A DNA stretch of 64,000 nucleotides, taken from positions 186,001 to 250,000 of the forward strand of contig CAJXMO010000001.1 of the NCBI GenBank assembly GCA_913056495.1. Reading direction: 5' to 3'. Source of the stretch: an uncultured Alteromonadaceae bacterium (GTDB taxonomy: Bacteria > Pseudomonadota > Gammaproteobacteria > Enterobacterales > Alteromonadaceae). Each line of letters opens with the position of its first letter. Positions within the stretch are counted from its first letter, which is position 1. Below the pieces are notes generated by a model. It was not told the origin of the DNA, made no database searches, and saw only the letters and a program-made list of their open reading frames with translations. Of this stretch, positions 26,918-36,613 are shown piece by piece. Position numbers and translations under genes: made by a program.

Positions 26918-28117
26918 ATGCTCATTGATGTGCCTGAACTCGTTTCTTTAGATCAAATTTTACCTACTGAACCTTTATTAATGATGGGAGCCGGGCCGGT
27001 TCCTATTCCAGAGCAGGTTGCCAAAGCTAACTCCATTGTGATCAACCATCTGGGCGATACCATGGCTAAGATCATTGATCAGGTTAAACAAATGTCACGC
27101 TATGTATTTCAAACCCAGTCTAAATGGATTATGGGTGTTGCGGGACCAGGATCTGCTGCGATGGAAATGGCAGTCACTAATCTGGTTTGGCAGGATACAA
27201 AAGTGCTGAGTATCAGTAATGGATTTTTTAGCAGCAGACTGGCGGAAATGGCATCCAGAGTCGGTGCTGAAGTTGAAATATTTCAGGTTGAAGAAGCCAG
27301 TATTCCGGATTTAGAGCAAGTTAAACAAACGATAGAAAGGTTTCGACCGCAAGTCATTACGCTCGTGCAGGGGGAAACCTCAAATACCGTCTGCAATAAA
27401 AACCTGGCTGAAATTGCGCAACTGGCCCATCAGTATGGCTGCTATGTCATTGTTGACGCTGTATGTACTTTAAGTACTATGCCGCTTGAAATGGATAACT
27501 GGCAGATTGATGCTGTGATAACCGGCGGTCAGAAAGGCTTATCTTCAATTCCTGGGGTTTCTTTAATTGCTTTTTCAGAGCGTGCTTATCAGCGAATTCA
27601 CAGTCGGCCGAAAAAAAGTGCTCAATGGTGTCTGGATGCCCAACTGGCTGAAAAATTCTGGCATGAGAGTTCGTATCATTATACTGCACCTGTCTCCGGA
27701 ATTTTAGCGATTCACGAAGCGTTAGCGTTAATTTGTAAAGAAACGCTCGAAAACCGTTTTGCGCGCCATTTAAGATGTTCATTGGCACTTCAGCGAGGTA
27801 TAGAAGCTTTGGGGTTATCTTTATATGTACCGGAAGAAGCCAGATTAAACTCTGTTATTGGCATTAGCATGCCAAATGGCATTGCGCAAAAAGCATTATG
27901 TCAGCATATCTCAAATCGTTACCGGGTTGAAATTGCAGGTTCGTTTGGTTTGGATATTGTTCGTATCGGTCAGATGGGAGAACAAAGCCGGGCACACCAT
28001 TTATTCAGAACTTTACATGCATTTGGATGTTCAATCAGAGATTTGGGTGGCAAAATTGACTTGCCTACCGGTATGGCAGAATTGGAAAGAGGGCTGCAGG
28101 CTAGTCCGGAAGCATAA
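26918..28117 (+). CDS. Class V PLP aminotransferase (alanine/serine-glyoxylate family)
   Basis: This 399-residue fold-type I PLP enzyme is related to alanine-glyoxylate and serine-glyoxylate aminotransferases. Motifs: MMGAGPVPIPEQV at the start, GVAGPGSAAMEMAV (cofactor loop), LVQGETSNTV, YVIVDAVCTLSTMPLEMD (Asp) and TGGQKGLSSIPGVSLI with the Schiff-base Lys206. The exact amino donor and acceptor cannot be told from sequence. It stands alone upstream of pdhR, with a separate promoter region between them. A role in alanine, serine or glyoxylate balance near pyruvate metabolism is only suggested by proximity. Confidence 0.87.
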   Translation: MLIDVPELVSLDQILPTEPLLMMGAGPVPIPEQVAKANSIVINHLGDTMAKIIDQVKQMSRYVFQTQSKWIMGVAGPGSAAMEMAVTNLVWQDTKVLSISNGFFSSRLAEMASRVGAEVEIFQVEEASIPDLEQVKQTIERFRPQVITLVQGETSNTVCNKNLAEIAQLAHQYGCYVIVDAVCTLSTMPLEMDNWQIDAVITGGQKGLSSIPGVSLIAFSERAYQRIHSRPKKSAQWCLDAQLAEKFWHESSYHYTAPVSGILAIHEALALICKETLENRFARHLRCSLALQRGIEALGLSLYVPEEARLNSVIGISMPNGIAQKALCQHISNRYRVEIAGSFGLDIVRIGQMGEQSRAHHLFRTLHAFGCSIRDLGGKIDLPTGMAELERGLQASPEA

Positions 28118-28250
28118 AATATGGAGATGCAGCTATTTATTTGGTGATTTGTTAATATTTTTAGTTTTAATGATCTGAAAGACTATACTGAAAACCCATC
28201 AGGACGGCTCGTTTAGCCTTCTGGAGTTGAGCTAAATCAATTTTCGATAA

Positions 28251-28309
28251 TTTACAGGCTCGCTCTGTTCTGGTATGGTATTGCGCCAAATGAATTGGTA
28301 TTACCAATT
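28251..28309 (+). promoter_or_regulatory. pdhR promoter and PdhR operator
   Basis: A -35 TTTACA (28251-28256) and -10 TATGGT (28274-28279) are 17 bp apart. Just downstream is a perfect palindrome AATTGGTATTACCAATT (28293-28309), which fits the known PdhR site (ATTGGTnnnACCAAT). PdhR would sit at the transcription start and repress the operon until pyruvate binds, giving autoregulated control of pyruvate dehydrogenase. Confidence 0.92.
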
Positions 28310-28328
28310 ATCCTTAAGATGGAATTGA

Positions 28329-29093
28329 ATGAATTATCATAAAGTTCGCCAGCCAAAATTAGCTGATGCAATATTACAACAACTGGAAACTATGATTTTG
28401 GAAGGCAGTTTGTTGCCTGGCCAGAAGTTGCCACCTGAACGTGAGTTGGCTAAAAAGTTTGAAGTTTCCAGACCGTCATTGCGTGAGGCGATTCAGAAGC
28501 TGGAAGCTAAAGGACTGGTATATCGCCGTCAGGGCGGTGGAACTTATGTGCACAATCAATTGCAAAATGCGTTGGCCGATCCTTTATTTCAGCTTATATC
28601 GTCAAAACCGGAAACTCAGTTTGATTTATTAGAATTTCGGCATGCATTAGAGGGCATTTCCGCCTATTATGCAGCGCTCAGAGGGACTGAAGCTGACTTT
28701 CAGCAAATAAAACAGGGTTTTGAGTTGACGCAAACGAGTGCACAATCCACAATTCCGGAGCAAGTAGATGCTTTGTATGAGTTTTATCTGGCAATAGCCG
28801 AGGCATCACATAATTTGGTCATTGTGCATTTAGTACAAGGTATGGCGGTACTGATTAAAAAGAATATCGCCCAAAATATAGAAATATTGTCTGTTAAACC
28901 AGAGATTATGCTGAGTTTGGACAAACACAGAGATTCATTGATGGTAGCGATTATCGCGCGCGACCCCGAGGCTGCGCGTAATGCATCTCACCATCATTTG
29001 TCTTACATTGAAGAGTGTTTACTTCAATTAGGGCAAGAAGAAACCCGAATGCAGCGAGCAATGCGCCGTGTGCAAAAAGAACTAAAACACTAG
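28329..29093 (+). CDS. pdhR: Pyruvate dehydrogenase complex repressor
   Basis: This 254-residue GntR-family (FadR branch) repressor has an N-terminal winged helix: ILEGSLLPGQKLPPERELAK followed by FEVSRPSLREAIQKLEAKGLV. Its C-terminal FCD effector domain begins near residue 95 (FDLLEFRHALEGISAYYAALR) and senses pyruvate in E. coli. The gene leads the pdhR-aceE-aceF-lpdA operon and is preceded by its own operator. ATG 28329 starts in the family's usual place, MNYHKVRQPKLADAI. Confidence 0.96.
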   Translation: MNYHKVRQPKLADAILQQLETMILEGSLLPGQKLPPERELAKKFEVSRPSLREAIQKLEAKGLVYRRQGGGTYVHNQLQNALADPLFQLISSKPETQFDLLEFRHALEGISAYYAALRGTEADFQQIKQGFELTQTSAQSTIPEQVDALYEFYLAIAEASHNLVIVHLVQGMAVLIKKNIAQNIEILSVKPEIMLSLDKHRDSLMVAIIARDPEAARNASHHHLSYIEECLLQLGQEETRMQRAMRRVQKELKH

Positions 29094-29154
29094 ATTGGCT
29101 AAGATGAAGCAAAGCGGTGAAGGCTTTGCGAGCCTAACGATAAAGGAAAACTAT

Positions 29155-31824
29155 ATGTCTGACGTCCTTAATCACGATGTAGATCCAATCGAGACTCATG
29201 ATTGGATTGATTCGATTGAATCTGTACTTGCAAATGAAGGCCCGGAACGTGCACATTATTTAATTGAGCAGATGATCGAAACATCTCGCCGAAATGGTGC
29301 TCATTTACCGTTTGATGCTACGACAGCATATAAAAACACAATTCCGGCAGGTCAGGAACCGGCAATGCCAGGTGACCCTGAGTTAGAAGCCAGAATTCGT
29401 GCGGTAATTCGCTGGAATGCGATGATGATGGTGGTTCGTGCATCTAAAAAAGATTTAGAGCTAGGTGGTCACATTTCTAGTTTCCAATCATCAGCTATGC
29501 TTTATGATGTTGGTTTTAACCATTTTTTCCGTGCGCCAAACGAAAAAGATGGCGGTGATTTAGTTTATTTCCAAGGCCATATTTCTCCGGGTATCTATGC
29601 TCGCTCATTTGTTGAAGGTCGTTTAAGCGAGTCGCAACTGGACAACTTCCGCCAGGAAGCTTTTGCCGACGGTTTATCTTCTTACCCGCATCCGAAATTA
29701 ATGCCAGATTACTGGCAGTTCCCAACCGTTTCTATGGGCTTAGGTCCAATGCAAGCTATTTACATGGCTCGCTTCTTAAAGTATTTGACGGATCGTGGCT
29801 TAAAAGATTGTTCAGAGCAAACTGTCTATTGTTATCTGGGTGATGGCGAAATCGATGAACCGGAATCATTAGGTGCAATTGGTCTCGCGGCTCGTGAAGA
29901 ATTAGATAACTTGGTATTTGTGGTTAACTGTAATTTACAACGTCTGGATGGTCCGGTACGGGGTAACGGTAAAATCATTCAGGAATTAGAAGGTACATTC
30001 CGCGGCGCAGGTTGGGATGTGACTAAAGTCGTTTGGGGTCGCTACTGGGATCCTTTATTCCAAAAAGATCATAATGGCTTGATGCAGAAGTTAATGGATG
30101 AAACCGTAGATGGCGAATACCAGAACTTTAAAGCCAAAGGCGGTGCATTCACACGTGAACATTTCTTCGGTAAATACCCAGAGTTAAAAGAAATGGTTGC
30201 GAATATGTCAGATGAAGATATCTGGCGTTTAAACCGTGGTGGTCATGATCCGGTTAAAGTGTATGCTGCTTATGCGAAAGCCAAAGCAACTAAAGGTCGT
30301 CCAAGTGTTATCCTTGCTAAAACGGTAAAAGGGTATGGCATGGGTGAAGCGGCCGAAGGCAAAAACATCGCTCACGGTGTTAAGAAAATGGACCTGGATG
30401 CGGTTCGTTATATGCGTGACCGTTTCAATGTACCAGTATCAGATGCTGAGTTAGAAAAACTACCTTATTACCGTTTCCCTGAAAGCAGCCCTGAATACAA
30501 ATATATGATGGGTCGTCGTGAAGCATTAGGCGGTGTGATGCCTGTGCGTCGTGAAAACTCATCCGTCCAGTTGGAAGTACCTGGGTTGGATGCATTTAAA
30601 GCGACAACCGATGGTTCTAAAGGTCGTGCAATTTCTTCAACAATGGCCTTTGTTCGAGTATTAACTGCACTATTAAAAGATAAGAAAATTGGTAAAAACA
30701 TAGTGCCAATTATTCCTGATGAAGCCCGTACTTTTGGTATGGAAGGTTTATTCCGTCAGGTTGGTATTTATGCGCATGAAGGCCAAAAATATACGCCTCA
30801 GGATGCAGATCAAGTTGCTTATTACCGTGAAGACAAAAAAGGCCAGGTATTACAAGAAGGTATTAACGAGCTAGGCTCTATGGCGTCTTGGGTTTCTGCT
30901 GCAACTTCATACTCGCACGCTGATTTACCTATGATTCCATTCTATATCTACTACTCAATGTTTGGTTTCCAACGTGTTGGTGATTTAGTTTGGGCTGCTG
31001 GTGATTTACAAGCTCGTGGTTTCTTAATCGGTGGTACGGCAGGTCGTACAACGCTGAATGGTGAAGGCTTACAGCACGAAGACGGTCACTCACACTTACA
31101 TTTTGGTACTGTACCTAACTGTATTACTTATGACCCAACTTATGGTTATGAGATTGCAGTTATCGTTCAGGACGGTATCAAACGTATGTACGGCGACAAT
31201 GAAAATGTATTCTATTACCTAACGGTAATGAACGAAAACTATGTTCAGTTACCTATGCCGGAAGGGGTAGAAGAAGGCATCAAAAAAGGTATTTATAAGT
31301 TAGAAACCGTTGCTGCGAAAAAAGCAAAAGCGTCTGTAAACTTATTATCTTCAGGTGTAATTTTAGAACGTGCACGTGCGGCTGCTCAAATTCTAGCGGA
31401 TGACTATGGTATTGAATCTGACGTTTATTCAGCAACCTCATTTAATGAATTAGCGCGTGATGGTTTAGATTGTGAGCGTTACAACATGCTTCACCCTGAA
31501 GCGGAAGAAAAAGTGCCTTATGTAACGCAAGTGCTTGCAGACAGCAAAGGCCCAACCATTGCCGTAACGGATTACATGAAGCAGTATGCTGACCAAATCC
31601 GTGGTTTTGTGCCAACAGATTACCGTGTTTTAGGTACTGATGGTTTCGGCCGTTCAGACAGCCGTGAAAACTTACGTACGCATTTTGAAGTGAACGAGCA
31701 TTACATTGTAGTGGCATCGTTATATGAATTAGCAAAACGTGGCGAGATTGAAAAGAAAGTTGTTGCAGAAGCGATTGCTAAATTCAATATTGATCCAGAA
31801 AAACTTAACCCACTTTACGCTTAA
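29155..31824 (+). CDS. aceE: Pyruvate dehydrogenase E1 component (homodimeric)
   Basis: This 889-residue thiamine-diphosphate enzyme, close to E. coli AceE (887), decarboxylates pyruvate and passes the acetyl group to lipoyl-AceF. The ThDP motif is YLGDGEIDEPES (from residue about 227) through NCNLQRLDGPVRGN. EARTFGMEGLFRQVGIYA lies in the second domain. ATG 29155 with AAAGGAAAA upstream fits the family's start; the 20-codon extension upstream has no support. It is second in the operon, 61 bp after pdhR. Codon use looks strongly biased, as for a highly expressed gene. Confidence 0.98.
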   Translation: MSDVLNHDVDPIETHDWIDSIESVLANEGPERAHYLIEQMIETSRRNGAHLPFDATTAYKNTIPAGQEPAMPGDPELEARIRAVIRWNAMMMVVRASKKDLELGGHISSFQSSAMLYDVGFNHFFRAPNEKDGGDLVYFQGHISPGIYARSFVEGRLSESQLDNFRQEAFADGLSSYPHPKLMPDYWQFPTVSMGLGPMQAIYMARFLKYLTDRGLKDCSEQTVYCYLGDGEIDEPESLGAIGLAAREELDNLVFVVNCNLQRLDGPVRGNGKIIQELEGTFRGAGWDVTKVVWGRYWDPLFQKDHNGLMQKLMDETVDGEYQNFKAKGGAFTREHFFGKYPELKEMVANMSDEDIWRLNRGGHDPVKVYAAYAKAKATKGRPSVILAKTVKGYGMGEAAEGKNIAHGVKKMDLDAVRYMRDRFNVPVSDAELEKLPYYRFPESSPEYKYMMGRREALGGVMPVRRENSSVQLEVPGLDAFKATTDGSKGRAISSTMAFVRVLTALLKDKKIGKNIVPIIPDEARTFGMEGLFRQVGIYAHEGQKYTPQDADQVAYYREDKKGQVLQEGINELGSMASWVSAATSYSHADLPMIPFYIYYSMFGFQRVGDLVWAAGDLQARGFLIGGTAGRTTLNGEGLQHEDGHSHLHFGTVPNCITYDPTYGYEIAVIVQDGIKRMYGDNENVFYYLTVMNENYVQLPMPEGVEEGIKKGIYKLETVAAKKAKASVNLLSSGVILERARAAAQILADDYGIESDVYSATSFNELARDGLDCERYNMLHPEAEEKVPYVTQVLADSKGPTIAVTDYMKQYADQIRGFVPTDYRVLGTDGFGRSDSRENLRTHFEVNEHYIVVASLYELAKRGEIEKKVVAEAIAKFNIDPEKLNPLYA

Positions 31825-31840
31825 TTAGGGGATAGTAACA

Positions 31841-33769
31841 ATGGCAATTAAAGATGTTTTAGTCCCTGATGTGGGCGGTGAAGAAGTTGAAGTAATAGAG
31901 CTTTGTGTTGCGCCTGGTGACACAGTTGAAGCGGAAGATTCACTTATCACAGTTGAAAGTGATAAGGCGTCAATGGATATTCCAGCACCTTTTGCTGGCA
32001 CAGTGAAAGAAATTAAAATAGCAGTGGGCGATAAAGTATCTGAAGGGACTTTAATCGTGACTGTTGAAGATGCAAGTGCAGAAGCGGCCGAAGCGCCAGC
32101 GTCTGCACCAGAAGCCGCTCCGGCGGCAGCCGAATCAGCACCGGCTGCGTCAGCATCTACAAGTGAAGTGATTGAAGTAACAGTACCGGATATTGGTGGT
32201 GATACGGATGTTGACGTCATTGAAGTTTTAGTTGCTGTCGGTGACCAAGTATCAGCTGAAGACGGTTTAATCACATTAGAGACTGATAAAGCCACTATGG
32301 ACGTGCCATGTCCGGCAGATGGTACAGTAAAAGAATTAAAAATTGCAGTTGGTGATAAAGCGTCTGAAGGGACCTTAGTTCTTTTATTAGAAACTCAGGG
32401 AGCAGGCTCTGCACCTGCAGCAGAAACCAGTGCACCAGCACAGACAGCTGCTCCGGCACCTGCATCTGCGCCAGCCGCATCAGAATTAAAAGAAGTCACA
32501 GTGCCGGATATCGGTGGTGATACTGACGTTGATGTGATTGAGTTACTAGTTGCAGTTGGTGATGAGATTAATGCAGAAGATGGCTTAATTACATTAGAAA
32601 CTGATAAAGCGACTATGGATGTGCCAGCGCCATTTGCCGGTACAGTGAAAGAGCTTAAAGTGGCAGTGGGCGATAAAGTATCAGAAGGCAGCTTAATTGC
32701 TGTAGTTGAAACTAAAAGTGCTGCGGCTCCGGTAGAAAGTGCACCCGCTCAAAAAGCGCAAGCATCACCAGCGCCTGCACCAAGTGCACCGGCGCCGGCT
32801 AAAGCAGAACCGGCCGCAGCCGTTGAGCCAGCCAAACCAGGTAAAAATGTACATGCTTCACCTTCTGTTCGCCGTATAGCTCGCGAATTCGGTGTTGATT
32901 TAACTCTGGTTCCGGCAACAGGTCGCAAAGGTCGTATCTTAAAAGAAGATGTTCAAAACTGGGTTAAATCAGAATTAGCTAAACCGAAATCAGCTGCTGG
33001 TTCAGCACCTGTTGGCGACAATGTATTGCAAATTGTTCCGGTTAAACCAGTCGACCATAGCAAATTCGGTGAGGTTGAAGAGAAAGAATTAAGCCGTATC
33101 ACTAAGATTTCGGGTCCTTTCTTACACAGAAACTGGGCGACGATTCCTCACGTTACTCAATTTGACGAAGCGGATATCACAGAGCTGGAAGCTTTCCGTA
33201 AAGAGCAGAATGCTTATCATGCGAAAAAGCAAACAGGCCTGAAAATTACGCCGTTAGTTTTCATCATGAAAGCGGTTGCGAAAGCGCTTGAGAAGTTTCC
33301 TAACTTTAATTCTTCATTATCAGAAGATGGTGGCAGCTTAATCGTTAAGAAATTTATTAATATTGGTATTGCCGTAGCGACGCCGGGTGGCTTAGTTGTT
33401 CCTGTTATTCGTGATGTGAATAAAAAAGGTATTGAAGAGCTTTCTGAAGAGTTAATCGTTGTTTCTAAGAAAGCACGAGCTGGTCAGTTAAAAGCTCCAG
33501 ATATGCAAGGTGGTACTTTTACGATTTCAAGCTTAGGTGGTATTGGTGGTACAGCATTTACACCGATTGTTAATGCACCTGAAGTTGGTATTTTAGGGGT
33601 TTCTAAATCTGACTTTAAACCTAAGTGGAATGGTAAAGAATTTGAACCACGTTTAATGGTTCCGCTTTCATTATCTTACGATCACCGTGTGATTGATGGT
33701 GCTGAAGGTGCAGCTTTCTCAACTGAAGTTGCGCAAAACTTAACAGATTTACGCCGTTTAGTGCTGTAA
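31841..33769 (+). CDS. aceF: Dihydrolipoamide acetyltransferase (E2) with three lipoyl domains
   Basis: This 642-residue core of the pyruvate dehydrogenase complex has three tandem lipoyl domains, each with a DKA lipoylation site at Lys42, Lys150 and Lys256. They are joined by alanine/proline-rich flexible linkers. A peripheral-subunit-binding domain follows ([19 protein letters not shown], about 338-356), then the catalytic domain ending [13 protein letters not shown], whose His615 and Asp619 are catalytic. Lipoyl domains 2 and 3 are nearly identical and domain 1 is more diverged, which suggests a more recent duplication or conversion. It lies 16 bp after aceE. Confidence 0.98.
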   Translation: MAIKDVLVPDVGGEEVEVIELCVAPGDTVEAEDSLITVESDKASMDIPAPFAGTVKEIKIAVGDKVSEGTLIVTVEDASAEAAEAPASAPEAAPAAAESAPAASASTSEVIEVTVPDIGGDTDVDVIEVLVAVGDQVSAEDGLITLETDKATMDVPCPADGTVKELKIAVGDKASEGTLVLLLETQGAGSAPAAETSAPAQTAAPAPASAPAASELKEVTVPDIGGDTDVDVIELLVAVGDEINAEDGLITLETDKATMDVPAPFAGTVKELKVAVGDKVSEGSLIAVVETKSAAAPVESAPAQKAQASPAPAPSAPAPAKAEPAAAVEPAKPGKNVHASPSVRRIAREFGVDLTLVPATGRKGRILKEDVQNWVKSELAKPKSAAGSAPVGDNVLQIVPVKPVDHSKFGEVEEKELSRITKISGPFLHRNWATIPHVTQFDEADITELEAFRKEQNAYHAKKQTGLKITPLVFIMKAVAKALEKFPNFNSSLSEDGGSLIVKKFINIGIAVATPGGLVVPVIRDVNKKGIEELSEELIVVSKKARAGQLKAPDMQGGTFTISSLGGIGGTAFTPIVNAPEVGILGVSKSDFKPKWNGKEFEPRLMVPLSLSYDHRVIDGAEGAAFSTEVAQNLTDLRRLVL

Positions 33770-33846
33770 GACGCGCTGAACTTCTCATAGACAAAACGGG
33801 GGCAGAGTGATTTTGCCCTTAATTAATAAAAAAACTGGGGATTTTT

Positions 33847-35280
33847 ATGAGTAATGAAATCAAAACTCAGGTTGTTGTTTTAGGCTCAGGCCCGGGCGGT
33901 TATTCTGCCGCTTTCCGCGCAGCAGACCTTGGGTTAGATGTTGTCTTAATCGAGCGTTACAGTACTTTAGGCGGCGTTTGTTTAAATGTAGGTTGTATTC
34001 CGTCAAAAGCACTTTTACACGTTTCTAAGCACTTAGTTGATGCACAAAACATGGAACACGAAGGCGTAACCTTCGGTAAGCCTGAAATTGATATCGACAA
34101 GCTACGTGCCCATAAAGACAAAGTAATCGGTCAGTTAACCGGTGGCTTAGACGGCATGGCTAAAATGCGTAAAGTAAAAACCGTCAATGGTTACGGTAAA
34201 TTTACCAGCGCTAATAGCATTGCTGTTGAAGCAGAAGATGGTTCAGTAACAAGCGTTAACTTTGACAATGCGATTATTGCAGCAGGCTCTCGTCCGGTTA
34301 AATTGCCATTTATTCCACATGAAGATGCACGTATCTGGGATTCAACGGATGCGTTAGAAATGCCTTTCATCCCTGAAAAAATGCTAATTTTAGGCGGTGG
34401 TATTATTGGCCTGGAAATGGGATCTGTTTACAGCGCGTTAGAATCTAAAATTGACGTCGTTGAATTTATGGACCAGTTAATTCCGGCTGCAGATAAAGAC
34501 ATCATCAAAACTTTCACTAAATCTATCAGCAAAAAGTTCAACAACATTATGTTGGAAACTAAAGTGACTGCGGTAGAAGCGAAAGATGATGGCATTTATG
34601 TGACCTTTGAAGGTAAAAAAGCACCAGCTGAACCGGTTAAATATGATGCGGTTTTAGTGGCTGTTGGCCGTGCACCGAATGGATTATTAATTGATGCAGA
34701 TAAAGCGGGCGTTGAAGTAACGGATCGTGGCTTTATTAACGTTGATAAGCAATTACGCACTAATGTTTCTAATATCTTTGCAATTGGTGATATTGTGGGT
34801 CAGCCTATGCTTGCTCACAAAGCTGTGCATGAAGCGCACGTTGCAGCAGAAGTCATTGCCGGTAAAAAGCATTATTTTGAACCAAAAGTGATTCCTTCAA
34901 TTGCTTACACTGATCCTGAAGTTGCATGGGCCGGTTTAACTGAAAAAGAAGCCAAAGAACAAGGTATCAACTACGAAGTTGCTGTATTCCCTTGGGCGGC
35001 TTCAGGTCGAGCGATTGCATCTAACGCAACAGACGGCTTCACTAAAATGATTTTTGATAAAGATGATCATAGATTATTAGGCGGCGCTATGGTTGGTAGC
35101 AACGCAGGTGAATTATTAGGTGAAGTTTGTTTAGCAATTGAGATGGGCGCAGATGCAGAAGACATCGCATTAACTATCCATGCTCACCCAACTTTACATG
35201 AATCAGTTGGCCTTGCTTCTGAAATTTATGAAGGTTCAATTACTGACTTACCGAATAAAAAAGCGGCAAAGAAAAAGTAA
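33847..35280 (+). CDS. lpdA: Dihydrolipoamide dehydrogenase (E3)
   Basis: This 477-residue flavoenzyme reoxidises dihydrolipoamide for the pyruvate (and 2-oxoglutarate) dehydrogenase complexes. The FAD site is GSGPGGYSAAF, the redox disulfide GGVCLNVGC (Cys45/Cys50), the NAD site ILGGGIIGLEMG, the second FAD motif NIFAIGDI and the C-terminal catalytic HAHPTLHESV. It closes the operon, 77 bp after aceF, and is followed at once by a 16-bp-stem terminator. Confidence 0.98.
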   Translation: MSNEIKTQVVVLGSGPGGYSAAFRAADLGLDVVLIERYSTLGGVCLNVGCIPSKALLHVSKHLVDAQNMEHEGVTFGKPEIDIDKLRAHKDKVIGQLTGGLDGMAKMRKVKTVNGYGKFTSANSIAVEAEDGSVTSVNFDNAIIAAGSRPVKLPFIPHEDARIWDSTDALEMPFIPEKMLILGGGIIGLEMGSVYSALESKIDVVEFMDQLIPAADKDIIKTFTKSISKKFNNIMLETKVTAVEAKDDGIYVTFEGKKAPAEPVKYDAVLVAVGRAPNGLLIDADKAGVEVTDRGFINVDKQLRTNVSNIFAIGDIVGQPMLAHKAVHEAHVAAEVIAGKKHYFEPKVIPSIAYTDPEVAWAGLTEKEAKEQGINYEVAVFPWAASGRAIASNATDGFTKMIFDKDDHRLLGGAMVGSNAGELLGEVCLAIEMGADAEDIALTIHAHPTLHESVGLASEIYEGSITDLPNKKAAKKK

Positions 35281-35304
35281 TTTAGCTGTTCAATTATGAA
35301 ATAT

Positions 35305-35340
35305 AAAAAGCCTGAGTTAAGCAATTAACTCAGGCTTTTT
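35305..35340 (+). terminator. Terminator of the pdh operon
   Basis: AAAAAGCCTGAGTTAA (35305-35320), GCAA tetraloop, TTAACTCAGGCTTTTT (35325-35340). A perfect 16-bp stem with a T-run. Confidence 0.97.
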
Positions 35341-35350
35341 TGTTTTTGTT

Positions 35351-35554
35351 GTTCACAAAAATTTTGAAGTTGATGGGGAGTTAAAGCATTTTTTATTTGT
35401 GCCGGCCGGTTATCTGAATTCAGATGTTCAGTTAAAACCGGATGCCCATATTTTTATCGACAATCAAGCGAGCTGGGATGATGAGCTTAACCGATTAAAA
35501 AGCGCTAAAGTATGTCCTCAGTTGCGGCTTTACTGTCAGTCGAGTGTGATTTAA
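35351..35554 (+). pseudogene. C-terminal remnant of a GFA-type (formaldehyde-activating-like) gene
   Basis: An open plus-strand frame without a start codon reads VHKNFEVDGELKHFLFVPAG, then YLNSDVQLKPDAHIFIDNQA and SWDDEL. This is the typical end of the GFA/DUF636 zinc-protein family (FVpaGyld, lkPdaHIF, kAsWDdel). The N-terminal part with the zinc cysteines is missing; the pdh terminator lies where it should be. The frame runs to TAA at 35552-35554, overlapping the end of the HPP gene, so only the first about 140 bp are family-like. It is a decayed gene tail, not expressed as a protein. Confidence 0.68.
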
Positions 35555-36500
35555 TCCAGTGCTGATTTGCCAGACTCACTTGGTGCTTTGCCCAACCTCT
35601 AAACCTTTTAATGCTGGTTGAAGCGAGCATGCCTTTATCTGCGCCAGCAACCACTTTAAATTGAATTTGCTTGCGTTCAATAGCCGTTATTTCCCTGACG
35701 CTCCAGTTATCGCCTAATCCTGCATTACTGTAAAAGTGATTAACCTGTAAAGTTAACTTTTTACCATTTGAATTTTGCTTTGTATTGGCTTGTGCATTGG
35801 CAATCGCTTGATTGACTATTTCGATAATTTCGTCAGAGCTGACATCGACAAAAGAATCCTGAGCCCGGATCGCGGCATTAAAATCTTCCTGACTCAATGC
35901 ATATTGAGCCGATGCTTTTTGTGACTGTTTAAAGTTTAAATGCGCCGGATAACGACGCCAATGAAAACAGCAATTAAATGCAAAGGCAATGCTGACTAAA
36001 CAAATTAAATTAATCAGCAAAGGCGCATAAATAAAATGAAATCCAAGCTGATGCACTTGTTCACCGCCCATCACATAAAATAAGGCTGTCGCGCCGCCGG
36101 GAGGATGCAGGCTGTTGGTATAATGCATAAGGCAGATAGATAGGCCGACAGCCAAAGACGCTGCAATCATTGGATCACTGATCGTTTGCTGGCATAGAAT
36201 TCCAACAACCGCAGATAAAATATGACCGGCAAATAAATTCCAGGGTTGAGACAAGGTGCCGTGCGGCAGCGCAAATATCAGCACGGTTGTCGCCGCCATA
36301 GAGCCAACAAAAAATAGCGAAGCGCTTAAATCAAAAAATTGCTGGGCTATCCATTGTGTTAATAATATGCCTATTATTGCACCCAAGCCTGAAATTAGTT
36401 TTTCCGTATTTGATGTTGTTGTACTGGTATTCAGTCCCAGAAAGTGACGGGTTTGAGTCAAAAAAGCGTTCAAACGAGCTCTGCGTAAAGCGGGAGGCAA
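35505..36500 (-). CDS. HPP-family membrane protein with C-terminal soluble domain
   Basis: This 331-residue protein has about four to five membrane segments in residues 35-185 (for example LISGLGAIIGILLTQWIAQQ, LFFVGSMAATTVLIFALPHG). The HPP signature TNSLHPPGGATALFYVMGG names the family. Plant plastid relatives transport nitrite; bacterial functions are mostly unproven. The C-terminal 130 residues are soluble and hydrophilic. The TTG start at 36500 is supported by AAGGA on the minus strand eight bases upstream. It is divergent from a LysR-type gene 113 bp away, a common regulator-target layout. Confidence 0.85.
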   Translation of the reverse strand: MPPALRRARLNAFLTQTRHFLGLNTSTTTSNTEKLISGLGAIIGILLTQWIAQQFFDLSASLFFVGSMAATTVLIFALPHGTLSQPWNLFAGHILSAVVGILCQQTISDPMIAASLAVGLSICLMHYTNSLHPPGGATALFYVMGGEQVHQLGFHFIYAPLLINLICLVSIAFAFNCCFHWRRYPAHLNFKQSQKASAQYALSQEDFNAAIRAQDSFVDVSSDEIIEIVNQAIANAQANTKQNSNGKKLTLQVNHFYSNAGLGDNWSVREITAIERKQIQFKVVAGADKGMLASTSIKRFRGWAKHQVSLANQHWIKSHSTDSKAATEDIL

Positions 36501-36613
36501 CTTTATTTTCCTTACGGTTAGATGAAAAACTTATGATATTAACTATTTATATTTGTGTATAATGAATAATAATGGTTTTTTAAATCAATAATTTTGAATT
36601 TAAATGGTCGAGA

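Noticed and set aside
29095..29154. Twenty-codon N-terminal extension of aceE
   Set aside because: No family similarity; ATG 29155 has a good ribosome site and the expected length.
31825..32295. Minus-strand open frame of 156 codons opposite aceF
   Set aside because: Ser/Thr/Ala-rich antisense shadow of the lipoyl-domain repeats, no start context.
33781..33846. Hairpin between aceF and lpdA as terminator
   Set aside because: Only a 5-bp stem (GGGCA/TGCCC) with no T-run; operon continuity is more likely.
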